Source: Pseudoxanthomonas koreensis_A (GTDB lineage Bacteria; Pseudomonadota; Gammaproteobacteria; Xanthomonadales; Xanthomonadaceae). Taken from it: 64,000 nt of DNA. A model generated the notes under the pieces. That model worked only from the letters and a program-made list of their open reading frames with translations. It searched no databases and was not told the DNA's origin. The DNA lies in assembly GCF_041890415.1 (NCBI RefSeq), contig NZ_CP169056.1:434001-498000 (forward strand), in the 5' to 3' direction. The position numbers and the translations under genes are program-made. Shown piece after piece: positions 36,795 through 46,795 of this stretch (position 1 is the stretch's first letter; each line of letters starts with the position of its first letter).

Positions 36795-37719
36795 TCCGGT
36801 GGTGGTACGCCTGCGCTGGGCTGCAGCCCTCGCGCTGCTGGGCCTGGTGGCCTGGCTGGTGGTGCTGGCCGGGGTCGGCAGCCGGGCGCCCGGATTGCCC
36901 GCGGCCGGGCAGGCCGCAGTTCCGGCGTTGCCGGCACTGGATGCCGGCGAAGGCTGGCGCCTGGAGCCTCCGGAAGCCTACGCCGGGATCGCCGCCCGTC
37001 CGGTGTTCACGACGGACCGGCAGCCCTCGGCCTTCGTGATGACGATGCCGGCAGGGGGCGGTACCGCCGCAGGCCTGCGCCTGACCGGGGTGGTGATCGG
37101 CGATGCGTTCGCGATGGCCACCCTCACCCGAAGCGATGGCAACACCCTCCACCTGCGCGAGGGCGGCGATGCCGTCTCCGGATGGAGGCTGCTGGAGCTG
37201 GCATCCGGCATGGCCACGCTGGAGGGGCCGGCCGGGATCCAGACCCTGGTGCTGCAGCCGGTGGACGTACCCGCCGCGGCGGCCCATGCAAGCGCGGGGG
37301 ATCGCCCGCCAGGTGCCGACGACGGGCCGCGGGCTGGCGCCACCGCCAGCACCGGGCCGGCGCGTTCCAGCGGCGATCCGGGCATGCAATGGAACGCCGG
37401 TACCGCCCCGGCCGCCGGGGGTCCCGGTGACAGCGGCGCCGCCGGACCTGGCAGCGTGGCCGCGGCAGGTGCGGTTGGATCCGCTGGCGGGCGCCTGCCG
37501 CAGGTGCCGGCCCAGGGCCCGGGGGGCGTACCCGCCATGCCCGGATTGCCGGGCGGGGCGACCATGCCGGATCCATCCATGGCTCCATCGTTCGGCTGGG
37601 ACGTTCCGGTCAGCATGCCGGGGGTGGTGCAGGAAGAGCTGGCGCGCTCCACCCGCGACCGGATCCAGAGTGAAAGGAACCGCCTGCGGCAACTGCGCGA
37701 CAGGCGCGATGACGATTAG
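36784..37719 (+). CDS. gspN: GspN (XpsN-type), inner membrane link to the secretin
   Basis: 311 residues. One membrane helix at about 11-33, then a homology-region-like beta domain (AAGLRLTGVVIGDAFAMATL to VLQPVDVP, about 98-162) like GspC. A long Gly/Ala/Pro region (about 165-275) and a basic coiled tail (RSTRDRIQSERNRLRQLRDR) follow. In Xanthomonas XpsN takes the place of GspC, connecting the platform to the secretin; no separate gspC is present. The low-complexity segment is probably an extended periplasmic spacer. Confidence 0.85.
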   Translation: MSADPVVVRLRWAAALALLGLVAWLVVLAGVGSRAPGLPAAGQAAVPALPALDAGEGWRLEPPEAYAGIAARPVFTTDRQPSAFVMTMPAGGGTAAGLRLTGVVIGDAFAMATLTRSDGNTLHLREGGDAVSGWRLLELASGMATLEGPAGIQTLVLQPVDVPAAAAHASAGDRPPGADDGPRAGATASTGPARSSGDPGMQWNAGTAPAAGGPGDSGAAGPGSVAAAGAVGSAGGRLPQVPAQGPGGVPAMPGLPGGATMPDPSMAPSFGWDVPVSMPGVVQEELARSTRDRIQSERNRLRQLRDRRDDD

Positions 37720-37731
37720 GGAGCGTGTGGC

Positions 37732-40167
37732 TTGGATCGGATGAAACAGCGATTGCAGATGTCCCTGCTGGCCCTGTGGCTGGTCGCCGCGGGCGCCCTG
37801 GCCACCACCCCCGTGCTGCTGCGCGATGGCGTGCCACGCGATCCGGCCGCGGCGCGGCCGGTTGCCGGCGCGCCGCAGCTGCAGCGGATCGACTTCGAAC
37901 GCGGCGCCGCCGGGCAGGGGCGCATGGTGTTGCGCTTTGATGCCGCGGACGTGGCCCCCGACCTGCGCAACCAGATCGGCAGCGTGGTGGTGGATGTCCC
38001 CGGCGCTCGGGTTCCTTCCTGGCTGACCAAGGTGCGCGAGGTCGAACACCTGGGGACCCCCGTGCACAGGATCCAGGCCCGCGCGATCGCCGGCGGGATC
38101 CGCATCGTCCTGCACACCAGCGGTGAAACCGACACCCACGCCTACCAGTCCGGCAGCGACTACGTGCTCGACCTGGTGCCGGCGTCGCCGGTGGCGGCCG
38201 ACCCCGGCCAGGACGCGCCGGCCGAGGCGGTCATGCGCCATGGCAGTGGCGAGGTCATCAACCGCGCTGCGGCCGCGCGCAGCCGCCGTGCACCTTCGCT
38301 CGATGCCGCCGCCAACGGCACGGCATCGTTCAACTTCGAGGGCGAATCGCTGCACGCGGTGGTGAGGGTCATCCTGGGCGAAATGCTGGGGCAGAACTAC
38401 GTCATCGCACCGGACGTGTCCGGCCGGGTGACCCTGTCCACGCCCCAGCCGCTGGCGCCCGCGCAGGCCATGGGCCTGCTGGAGATGGTGCTGGGCTGGA
38501 ACAACGCGCGCATGGTCTACAGCGACGGCCGCTACAACATCGTGGCCGCCAACCAGGCCCTGGCCGGCAGCGTGGCGCCCAGCACCGCCCCGCCCGGGTC
38601 CGCGCGCGGGTTCGAGGTGCGCATGGTGCCTTTGCGCTTCATCTCGGCCAGCGAGATGAAGAAGGCGCTGCAACCGTACGCACGCCCCGATGCCATCGTC
38701 GACGCCGACAACGCCCGCAACATCATCACCGTGGCCGGCACCCGCGCCGAGCTGGAGAACTACCAGCAGACCATCGCGATCTTCGACGTGGACTGGATGG
38801 CCAGCATGTCGGTGGGCGTGTTCCCGCTGAGCGGAAGCCGCAGCAGCCGGGTGGTGGCCGACCTGGAGCGGGTGTTCGGCGACCAGGGCGGCTCGCCGCT
38901 GGCGGGCATGTTCCGCTTCATGCCGCTGGATGGTGCCAATGCGGTCATGGCCATCACCCCGCAGCCGCAGTACCTGCGCCAGATCGGCGACTGGATCGAG
39001 CGCATCGACGGTGCCGGCGAAGGCGTGCGGCTGTACTCGCAGGAACTGCGCTACATCACCGCCCGTGACCTGGCGCGGCGCCTGGCCGAGGTGTTCGGCA
39101 GCGGCGCGGACCCCTCCGGGATGGAGGATGCGGGTGCGCCCTTGATGCCGGGGCTGGAGCCGACCACCATCCACGAGCCGGGCGTGGACGGTGCCGGCGG
39201 CAGTTTCGCCAGCATCGGCGGCAGCGGCGCGTCCCTGGATCCATCGGGGGCCGGCGGCGTCAGCATGACCCTGCGGGTGGACGGCGATGCAGTGGGCATT
39301 TCCGCGGTGGAGGAAAACAATACCTTGCTGGTGCGCGCCAACGCGGCCGCCTGGCGTTCGATCCGCGATGTCATCCACCGCCTGGACGTGATGCCGCTGC
39401 AGGTCCACATCGAAGCCCAGGTGGCCGAGGTCACGCTCAGCGGCGAGCTCGACTACGGCGTCAGCTGGTACCTGCGCAACGCCGATGGCGGTACCCCCAC
39501 GGCCCCCAGCAATGCCGGGCTGCGCAACCTCAGTGCCAGCGGCCTGCTCTACACCTTCGGCGTGGACAACGGCATCGGCATCATCAACGCACTGGACCAG
39601 GTGTCCGAGGTGCGCATGCTGCAATCGCCCTCGGTCACGGTGCGCAACAACCACGAGGCCACGTTCACGGTGGGCAGCAAGATCCCGGTGGCGTCGGTGT
39701 CGGTCAACACCATCGGTGCGGGCGACACGGTCAGCCAGGTGCAATACCTGGATACCGGCACCATCCTGAAGGTGCGGCCACGCGTGACCCGCGACGGCAC
39801 GGTGTTCCTGGACATCGTGCAGGAGGTCAGCTCGCCCGGGGCCGAGTCCAACATCAACGGCAACGTGACCATCAACAACCGGCGCCTGAAGACCAACGCC
39901 ATCATCAACAGCGGCGATACCGTGCTGCTGGCCGGCCTGATCCAGGACAGCCACACCCGCGGCAGTTCCGGCATGCCCGGCCTGAGCCGGCTGCCGGTGG
40001 TGGGCGGGCTGTTCGGCAGGCGCACGCGCAGCAGTTCGCGCAGCGAGGTGATCGTGCTGCTCACGCCCACCCTGGTGACCGACCCGGTGCACGCGCGCCA
40101 GGTCACCGATGACTACGGGCGCCGGTTCCGTTCGCTGCGGCCATTGCTGGCGCCGGGGGCGAGATAG
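37732..40167 (+). CDS. gspD: GspD (XpsD-like) secretin with N-terminal AMIN-like domain
   Basis: Outer membrane secretin channel, 811 residues from TTG 37732; AGGGAG at 37718-37723 is 8 bases from this TTG and 17 from the ATG at 37741. Signal peptide to about residue 24 (LVAAGALA), without a lipobox. Residues about 50-148 (IDFERGAAGQGRMVLRF, DLRNQIGSVVVDVPGA, AYQSGSDYVLDLVP) look like the AMIN domain of PilQ. Then N0 (from FNFEGESLHAVV), N1, N2, N3 with a Gly/Ser insertion, and the secretin barrel domain (VGSKIPVASVSV, GTILKVRPRVTRDGTVFLDI). It ends the operon. Confidence 0.92.
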   Translation: MDRMKQRLQMSLLALWLVAAGALATTPVLLRDGVPRDPAAARPVAGAPQLQRIDFERGAAGQGRMVLRFDAADVAPDLRNQIGSVVVDVPGARVPSWLTKVREVEHLGTPVHRIQARAIAGGIRIVLHTSGETDTHAYQSGSDYVLDLVPASPVAADPGQDAPAEAVMRHGSGEVINRAAAARSRRAPSLDAAANGTASFNFEGESLHAVVRVILGEMLGQNYVIAPDVSGRVTLSTPQPLAPAQAMGLLEMVLGWNNARMVYSDGRYNIVAANQALAGSVAPSTAPPGSARGFEVRMVPLRFISASEMKKALQPYARPDAIVDADNARNIITVAGTRAELENYQQTIAIFDVDWMASMSVGVFPLSGSRSSRVVADLERVFGDQGGSPLAGMFRFMPLDGANAVMAITPQPQYLRQIGDWIERIDGAGEGVRLYSQELRYITARDLARRLAEVFGSGADPSGMEDAGAPLMPGLEPTTIHEPGVDGAGGSFASIGGSGASLDPSGAGGVSMTLRVDGDAVGISAVEENNTLLVRANAAAWRSIRDVIHRLDVMPLQVHIEAQVAEVTLSGELDYGVSWYLRNADGGTPTAPSNAGLRNLSASGLLYTFGVDNGIGIINALDQVSEVRMLQSPSVTVRNNHEATFTVGSKIPVASVSVNTIGAGDTVSQVQYLDTGTILKVRPRVTRDGTVFLDIVQEVSSPGAESNINGNVTINNRRLKTNAIINSGDTVLLAGLIQDSHTRGSSGMPGLSRLPVVGGLFGRRTRSSSRSEVIVLLTPTLVTDPVHARQVTDDYGRRFRSLRPLLAPGAR

Positions 40168-40180
40168 CGCGGCGCGCATG

Positions 40181-40196
40181 TGTGAGTGTGGTCACA
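40181..40196. promoter_or_regulatory. Perfect CRP/Clp-type binding site
   Basis: TGTGA (40181-40185), six bases, then TCACA (40192-40196): the exact consensus TGTGA-N6-TCACA. The outer bases give a second palindrome GCATGTG/CACATGC (40176-40182 and 40193-40199) in a register one base off. Clp, the Xanthomonas CRP homologue, binds this consensus. It lies 14 bases past the gspD stop and about 130 before the DUF1800 gene. Confidence 0.7.
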
Positions 40197-40215
40197 TGCG
40201 GAGGCCTTATATGGG

Positions 40216-40256
40216 TTGAGGGGTTTGCATATATCCGGATTATCGGGATAATCCGG
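40216..40256 (+). promoter_or_regulatory. Putative promoter with overlapping 22-bp palindrome
   Basis: CCGGATTATC (40235-40244) and GATAATCCGG (40247-40256) are perfect 10-bp arms around GG. They could be a repressor operator or an RNA hairpin. A possible promoter, TTGAGG (40216-40221), 16 bases, GATTAT (40238-40243), would start near 40250, putting the Clp-type site centre at about -61.5, a classical activator position, with the palindrome across the -10 and start. The promoter assignment is inference; the palindrome is seen directly. Confidence 0.5.
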
Positions 40257-40323
40257 CCCACGATGCACCGAGGGGGCGGTGAAATGGAATATTCACACGC
40301 GGCTACGCCGCCGAGGGGATCGC

Positions 40324-42090
40324 ATGGACATAAAGCGGTTGTGTTGGGCCTTGATGGCCGTTTCCGCGCTCACGCTGGGCGCTTGTTCCAAGGGGGGCGG
40401 CGACGGTAACAGCCCGCCGCCGCCACCGCCGCAGACCGGGGGAGGCGGCGACAACACCGTCCCGGACCCGCAGCCGGAGCCACCGGCCACACCGGCCTAT
40501 TCCGATATCCCGCAGACCGATGAAGAGGCGGCCAGGTTCCTGACCCAGGCCAGCTTCGGCGTCACCCGTGCCGATATCCAGCGCCTGCGCCAGGTCGGCT
40601 ACGCCAAGTGGATCGACGACCAGCTTGACCCGGCGGTGACCCCGGTCACGACCACGCTGGATTATTTCGTGCGTCACGAAGCCAGCGGCATCCACCGGCA
40701 CCAGTTCGGCTCGCGCGAGCGGGCCATGAACTGGCTGTGGAGCGCGATCAAGGCGCCCGACCAGCTGCGCATGCGCATCGGCCTGGCCCTGAGCGAGATC
40801 CTGGTGGTCTCCGAGGTCGATGGAAAGGGCAACCTGGAAACCTTCCGCAACGCCCGCTACCAGGATCTCCTGGCCGAGTCGGCGCACGGGTCGTATCGCG
40901 ACCTGCTGGAGCAGGTCACCACGTTCCCGGCCATGGGCTACTACCTCAGCCATGCAGGCAACCGCAAGGCGGATCCGGCCGCCAACGTGGCCCCGGACGA
41001 GAACTACGCGCGCGAGATCATGCAGCTGTTCTCGATCGGCCTGGTCCAGCTCAACCAGGACGGCACGCCGAAGCTGGATGCAGCAAGCCAGCCGATCCCG
41101 ACCTACGACCAGGACGTGATCACCGGCATGGCCCGGGTGTTCACCGGCTGGACCTACGCGGGCGTGCGCCGGTTCAACAACCAGGACCACGAGTCCTACG
41201 TGCCGATGGAGTGCCACCCGGAGTTCCATGACGACAAGCCGAAGACCATCTTCAACGGCATCGTCATCGACGAGGGCAACGACTGCCGCAAGAGCCTGGC
41301 CAGGACGATCGACGCCCTGGCGGCCCACCCGAACACCGCTCCGTTCGTCAGCCGCCAGCTGATCCAGCGGTTCGTCACCAGCAACCCCTCGCCCGCCTAC
41401 GTCAAGCGCGTGGCCGACGTGTGGAATGCGACGGAAGGCAACATCGGCAAGGTGGTCAAGGCGATCCTGCTGGACAACGAGGCGCGCATCCCCCCGGCAG
41501 CCGGTGACGCGGTGTTCGGCAAGGCGCGCGAGCCCCTTGTCAACGTCGCCACCATCTACCGTGCCTTCAACGCGCAGTACGAATTTCCCAATGGCGGCAC
41601 CGGACGGATCGACTGGGGCTTCTGGGGCGCGGGCACCATGAACGACCACATCGGCCAGGAATCGTTGCGTGCGCCGACGGTGTTCAACTTCTTCGAGCCG
41701 GGCCACCGCTTGCCGGGCAACAACGGGGCCGAGGGCATCCAGGCGCCCGAGTTCCAGATCATCAACGAAGCCACCTACATGTCCGGCGTCAACTACTACA
41801 GCCGGGTGGCCGATTACGCGAATACGGGCGAGGGCTACGTGGTTCAGGCGCGGCCGGGCCCGACCCTGAACCTGGCGCCGCTGATCCGTCCGGTGGAGGC
41901 CGGCGACTACGCCGCGGCCATCGAGGAGTTGAACCTCCTGCTGATGTACGGGCGGATGTCACCGCAGACCAAGGACACCATGAGCGCGATGGCGACCGGC
42001 CTGGCCGCCCAGCGCGCTTCGGCGCCATCCATTGCGCACTCGCTGCTGGTGTTGGCAGTCGCTTCCCCTGAATTCGCGATCCAGCGCTGA
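40324..42090 (+). CDS. DUF1800 family lipoprotein
   Basis: 588 residues, function unknown. A lipoprotein signal ends in LGA-C21, with Ser at +2, so outer membrane sorting is likely. A Gly/Pro-rich tether (about 22-60, with PPPPPPQ) leads to a DUF1800 domain: RFLTQASFGVTRADI, NYAREIMQLFSIGL, GMARVFTGWTY, FVSRQLIQRFVTSNPSPAYV. ATG at 40324 was taken rather than 40279 because it gives a proper signal peptide and has GAGGGG upstream. It is followed after 10 bases by the DUF1501 gene, its usual neighbour. Confidence 0.88.
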   Translation: MDIKRLCWALMAVSALTLGACSKGGGDGNSPPPPPPQTGGGGDNTVPDPQPEPPATPAYSDIPQTDEEAARFLTQASFGVTRADIQRLRQVGYAKWIDDQLDPAVTPVTTTLDYFVRHEASGIHRHQFGSRERAMNWLWSAIKAPDQLRMRIGLALSEILVVSEVDGKGNLETFRNARYQDLLAESAHGSYRDLLEQVTTFPAMGYYLSHAGNRKADPAANVAPDENYAREIMQLFSIGLVQLNQDGTPKLDAASQPIPTYDQDVITGMARVFTGWTYAGVRRFNNQDHESYVPMECHPEFHDDKPKTIFNGIVIDEGNDCRKSLARTIDALAAHPNTAPFVSRQLIQRFVTSNPSPAYVKRVADVWNATEGNIGKVVKAILLDNEARIPPAAGDAVFGKAREPLVNVATIYRAFNAQYEFPNGGTGRIDWGFWGAGTMNDHIGQESLRAPTVFNFFEPGHRLPGNNGAEGIQAPEFQIINEATYMSGVNYYSRVADYANTGEGYVVQARPGPTLNLAPLIRPVEAGDYAAAIEELNLLLMYGRMSPQTKDTMSAMATGLAAQRASAPSIAHSLLVLAVASPEFAIQR

Positions 42091-42100
42091 GGACCGAACC

Positions 42101-43543
42101 ATGAGCAAATCCAATCGTGAAGACCGGCGCACCTTCCTGCGTGCGCTGGCGGGGGTCTGCGCCGGTGGCGCGGCCTATGCCCTGTTGCCGCAGCTCGAAA
42201 TGGCCGGCCGCGCACTTGCCGCCGAGCCGGGGCTCAACGACTACCGCGCGCTGGTGTGCATCTACCTGCGTGGCGGCAACGACTCGTTCAACATGCTCGT
42301 GCCGTACGAGGCGGCCGAGTACGCGATCTACCAGCAGAGCCGTGGCGGCACGTATTCCTCCGCCAACCCCGGTGGCCTGGCGATCGGCCGCGACCAGTTG
42401 CTTCCGGTGAGGGAAACCACCGGCAAGCAGTGGGGCCTGCATCCTTCGTGTGCCGGGATGAAGGCGATGTTCGACCGCGGCGAGCTGTCGTTCCTGGCCA
42501 ACGTCGGTACCCTGGCGGTGCCGCTCAGCAAGGACGAGTTCAACCGCAAGGCCAAGGCCTACCCGGTCGAGCTGTTCTCGCACAACAGCCAGACCACGCA
42601 GTGGATGCGTGGCACCTCCAGCCAGATGATCGCCACCGGCTGGGGCGGGCGCGTTGCGGACCAGTTGCGGAGCCTCAACGCCCAGACGCCGTTGCTGCCT
42701 CCGGGCATCAGCGTCACCGGCGGCGGCAGCACCTTCCAGACCGGCGCCAGCACCTTGCCCTATGCAATGTTCTCGTCCGGCCCGAGCAGCCTGCACCGTT
42801 TCAGCGGCAATGGCCGTCAGGAAACCATTCGCGCCAATGCGCTCAACGAACTGCTGGGCCGCCAGTACGACTCGCTGATGGAGAACCGCCTGGCCCTGAT
42901 CGGCGAAACCTCGTTGGAGCTGGCCAAGCGCACCTCCCAGTGGCTGCGTCCCGAGAATGGTGGCGATATCCAGACCGTGTTCCCCACCGGCAACCGCCTG
43001 GCCGACCAGCTGCGCATGGTCGCGCGCCTGATCAAGGTCGGGCGCAGTTCCGCCGTCGGGCACAAGCGCCAGATCTTCTACGCCGAGCTGGGGGGTTTCG
43101 ACACCCACCGTGCGCAGATGGACCCGGGCGTCCAGCCGACCCTGTTGCGCCAGTTGTCCGAAGGCCTGCAGGCGTTCCGCGAGGCGCTGGTGGAGCTCAA
43201 TGCGCTCAACGACGTCACCACGTTCACCATCAGCGACTTCGCGCGCACGCTCAACTCCAATGGCAGTGGTTCGGACCACGGCTGGGGTGGCGTGCAGATG
43301 GTGATGGGCGGTTCGCCCGCCCAGGGCGGCAGCCATGCCGGTGGCCGGGTGTGGGGGCAGTACCCCCTGCTCGAACTCAATGGCGAGCAGTCGCTGCAGC
43401 GCGGACAGATGGTGCCCACCACGTCGGTCGCGCAGTACGGCGCCACCATGGCCAACTGGCTGGGTGTGTCGCGCAACGACCTCAACACCATCTTCCCCGG
43501 ACTTTCCGGGTTCTCGCCCACGCTGTTGCCGATCATGGGCTGA
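42101..43543 (+). CDS. DUF1501 family Tat-exported protein
   Basis: 480 residues, function unknown. The N terminus NREDRRTFLRALAGVCAGGA is a twin-arginine signal, so it is exported folded, as expected for a cofactor- or metal-containing protein. The domain (LVCIYLRGGNDSFNMLVPYE, ELGGFDTHRAQMD, FTISDFARTLNSNGSGSDHGWGG) is the DUF1501 type, related to sulfatases and alkaline phosphatases; conserved Asp and His (FDTH, DHGWG) could bind metal. GAGGA lies 8 bases before ATG 42101. It ends at a GNRA-loop hairpin. Confidence 0.88.
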   Translation: MSKSNREDRRTFLRALAGVCAGGAAYALLPQLEMAGRALAAEPGLNDYRALVCIYLRGGNDSFNMLVPYEAAEYAIYQQSRGGTYSSANPGGLAIGRDQLLPVRETTGKQWGLHPSCAGMKAMFDRGELSFLANVGTLAVPLSKDEFNRKAKAYPVELFSHNSQTTQWMRGTSSQMIATGWGGRVADQLRSLNAQTPLLPPGISVTGGGSTFQTGASTLPYAMFSSGPSSLHRFSGNGRQETIRANALNELLGRQYDSLMENRLALIGETSLELAKRTSQWLRPENGGDIQTVFPTGNRLADQLRMVARLIKVGRSSAVGHKRQIFYAELGGFDTHRAQMDPGVQPTLLRQLSEGLQAFREALVELNALNDVTTFTISDFARTLNSNGSGSDHGWGGVQMVMGGSPAQGGSHAGGRVWGQYPLLELNGEQSLQRGQMVPTTSVAQYGATMANWLGVSRNDLNTIFPGLSGFSPTLLPIMG

Positions 43544-43549
43544 GCGACC

Positions 43550-43575
43550 GGCCGCCGTCCGCGAGGACGGCGGCC
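43550..43575. terminator. Hairpin between convergent genes
   Basis: Perfect 11-bp stem GGCCGCCGTCC (43550-43560) and GGACGGCGGCC (43565-43575) with a GCGA tetraloop, filling the 40-base gap between the DUF1501 stop and the convergent propeller gene. On the minus strand the loop reads TCGC. There is no T run, so it is terminator-like rather than a classic terminator. Confidence 0.6.
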
Positions 43576-43583
43576 ATCGCCGA

Positions 43584-44495
43584 TCAGGGGGCCGAAGGTT
43601 CCCAGTGGTAGGCGCGGACCACGTTGTCGAGCAACTGCGGCACCACCAGCAGCTTCCGGTCGATCCGGTAGTGGTGGTCGGCCGCGCCCTTGGGCAGGGT
43701 GAACAGCAGGGTCGGCTGGCCGTCGGCAGTGAGGTGGAACACGTGGCCGCGGGTCCAGTCGGTGACGGTATAACCGCCGTGGCCGTCGGGCTCGATGCCG
43801 TCGATGTGGCCCAGCGGTGCGTCGCCGATCCGGCCGATCGCCTGGTCCGCATAGGCCAGGGTGGAAATGTGGCCTTCCTGTTCGCCCTCGGGCGCAGGGA
43901 CGCTCCAACTGCCCAGCAGCAGCCGATCGGCCTCGGCGCGCAGGCCGTTGGGGCGGCCGGTGCGGGCCACGTCCAGCGGCGCCCACGGCTCGAACTTCCC
44001 GCCTGACAGGCGGAACACGGTGTCCAGGCGGCTGCTGAAGACATAGACGTTGCCATCGGGATCGGCGGTGCAGTCGTTGAACTGGCCGGGGCCGTCGGCG
44101 GGCGCATGCCGGGCCAGCACCGTGCCGGCCCCGACATCGATTTCCACCAGCGCATCATCGTCGCCCACGTACAGGCGTCCGTTGGCCAGGGCCAGCCCCT
44201 TGGGGTTGTGCAGGCCGGTGGCCCAGTGCAGCTGCGCCACGCGCCCGTGGCCATCGAGCACGCTGATGAAGCCGTCACCCGGCACCGCATCCTCGCCCCA
44301 GCTGGCCATGTTGGACACGTAGTAGCGGTCGCGTGCGGCGTCGTAGACCACCGACTCGGGCATGTGCAGGCCGGTGGCCTCCCATACCGGTTCGGGCGGC
44401 GTGGCCGCGGCGGTCGCGCCGGCCGGCGCGGCCACGCAGGCCAGCGCCAGGATCGCGGCGCCGACGGTGCGGCGGGTGACGGTGGATACGCTCAT
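43584..44495 (-). CDS. Secreted SMP-30/NHL-like beta-propeller protein
   Basis: 303 residues, exact role unknown. A Sec signal peptide (about 1-29, LACVAAPAGATAAA) is followed by a propeller with SMP-30/gluconolactonase-like repeats: PESVVYDAARDRYYVSNMA, GHGRVAQLHWATGLHNPKGLAL, FNDCTADPDGNVYVFSS, GRPNGLRAEADRLLLGSW. Likely periplasmic, either a hydrolase of small sugar lactones or a binding protein. GGAG lies 6 bases before the ATG. It follows the DUF481 gene by 38 bases on the same strand, probably in one operon. Confidence 0.8.
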   Translation of the reverse strand: MSVSTVTRRTVGAAILALACVAAPAGATAAATPPEPVWEATGLHMPESVVYDAARDRYYVSNMASWGEDAVPGDGFISVLDGHGRVAQLHWATGLHNPKGLALANGRLYVGDDDALVEIDVGAGTVLARHAPADGPGQFNDCTADPDGNVYVFSSRLDTVFRLSGGKFEPWAPLDVARTGRPNGLRAEADRLLLGSWSVPAPEGEQEGHISTLAYADQAIGRIGDAPLGHIDGIEPDGHGGYTVTDWTRGHVFHLTADGQPTLLFTLPKGAADHHYRIDRKLLVVPQLLDNVVRAYHWEPSAP

Positions 44496-44533
44496 GCCGG
44501 TCTCCAGGTGGATGCGCGCAGCCGCTGCCGCGC

Positions 44534-45322
44534 TCAGCGGAAGTTATAGACCAGATTGACCGTGGTCAGGGTGTCGGTCCTGCGGATGCCCGCGGCGGCG
44601 TCCACATCGGTGTTGTGGCGTGCCTGCAGGCCGGCCTTGAGCGCGAAGCGTTCGTTCATCGACACCGATATGCCCAGGTCGTTCTGGGCGAAGGTGTTGT
44701 CCTTGCCCGACTCCACCAGCAGGGTGTTGGACAGCGTGGTGTTGGCGGTGAGCTGGTGGCGGAAGTCGACCATGCCGCGGACGATCAGGCTGCTCTGCAC
44801 CTGGCCGGTGTCGGCCTCGCGTGCGCGCCGGTAGCCGGGGCCGGCCTCGGCCAGCAGGCGGGTCCGCTCGGAGCGGATGAAGTGATGGCCATAGCCCAGA
44901 GCGACCGTGGCCTGGTAGTCGTAGGAGGAAAAATCATCGCGCTCGTAGCGTGCCGAACCGGACAGGTGGTTGCGCGGGTTGAAGCGCCAGGCGCTGGATC
45001 CGGCCAGCTCGTAGCGGTTGGCGCTCAGCGAATAGCGCTCCTCGGAGGTGCCGTCGCCATCGAAATCGCCGCTCACCTCGCCCTTGGCCCGCAGCGCGCT
45101 GGCGCTGAGGGAGTGCTTGCGCCGGTCGTCCTCGCGCGCGAAGGCCAGCCGCAGGTTGAGGTTCTCCGAGCGCGAGTTGCCGCGCGCCAGGGCCAGGCCG
45201 ACTTCGCCGGTGCCGGACCAGCCATCGGGCGCAGTGTCCTGGGCGGTGGCGTCGGGCGCAGGCAGGGCTGCCAGCAGGATGGCGAGGGTGGGCAGGGGGA
45301 AGATATTTGCAGGGCGAGGCAT
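44534..45322 (-). CDS. DUF481 outer membrane beta-barrel protein
   Basis: 262 residues. Signal peptide (about 1-27, ending ATAQD), then alternating short beta strands throughout: GEVGLALARGNSRSENLNLRL, HSLSASALRAKG, NHLSGSARYERDDFSSYDYQ, and a final strand TTVNLVYNFR that ends in the aromatic pattern recognised by BamA. The family (YdiY-like) has no firmly known function; salt or envelope stress links exist in relatives. The promoter was not identified; it lies after the otsA terminator hairpin. Confidence 0.85.
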   Translation of the reverse strand: MPRPANIFPLPTLAILLAALPAPDATAQDTAPDGWSGTGEVGLALARGNSRSENLNLRLAFAREDDRRKHSLSASALRAKGEVSGDFDGDGTSEERYSLSANRYELAGSSAWRFNPRNHLSGSARYERDDFSSYDYQATVALGYGHHFIRSERTRLLAEAGPGYRRAREADTGQVQSSLIVRGMVDFRHQLTANTTLSNTLLVESGKDNTFAQNDLGISVSMNERFALKAGLQARHNTDVDAAAGIRRTDTLTTVNLVYNFR

Positions 45323-45356
45323 GGGGCTTTCCGTATGGCGTGGCGTTGAAAGGCAA

Positions 45357-45378
45357 GCCGCCGCAGCGGTGCGGCGGC
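45357..45378 (-). terminator. Terminator hairpin after otsA
   Basis: Perfect 9-bp stem GCCGCCGCA (45357-45365) and TGCGGCGGC (45370-45378) with a 4-base loop, 50 bases past the otsA stop. On the minus strand it is followed by TTGCCTTTC, a modest T-rich tail. It separates the trehalose operon from the DUF481 gene. Confidence 0.6.
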
Positions 45379-45427
45379 GGCGGATGATCGGTGTTGCGGT
45401 GCGGCCGGGCGTGGCCGGCGGCGGGCG

Positions 45428-46791
<1,364 letters not shown>

Positions 46792-46795
<4 letters not shown>

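Noticed and set aside
36658..40179. An open frame of about 1170 codons on the minus strand opposite gspN and gspD
   Set aside because: Shadow of the secretion genes; no start context, no domain, and it crosses gene boundaries.
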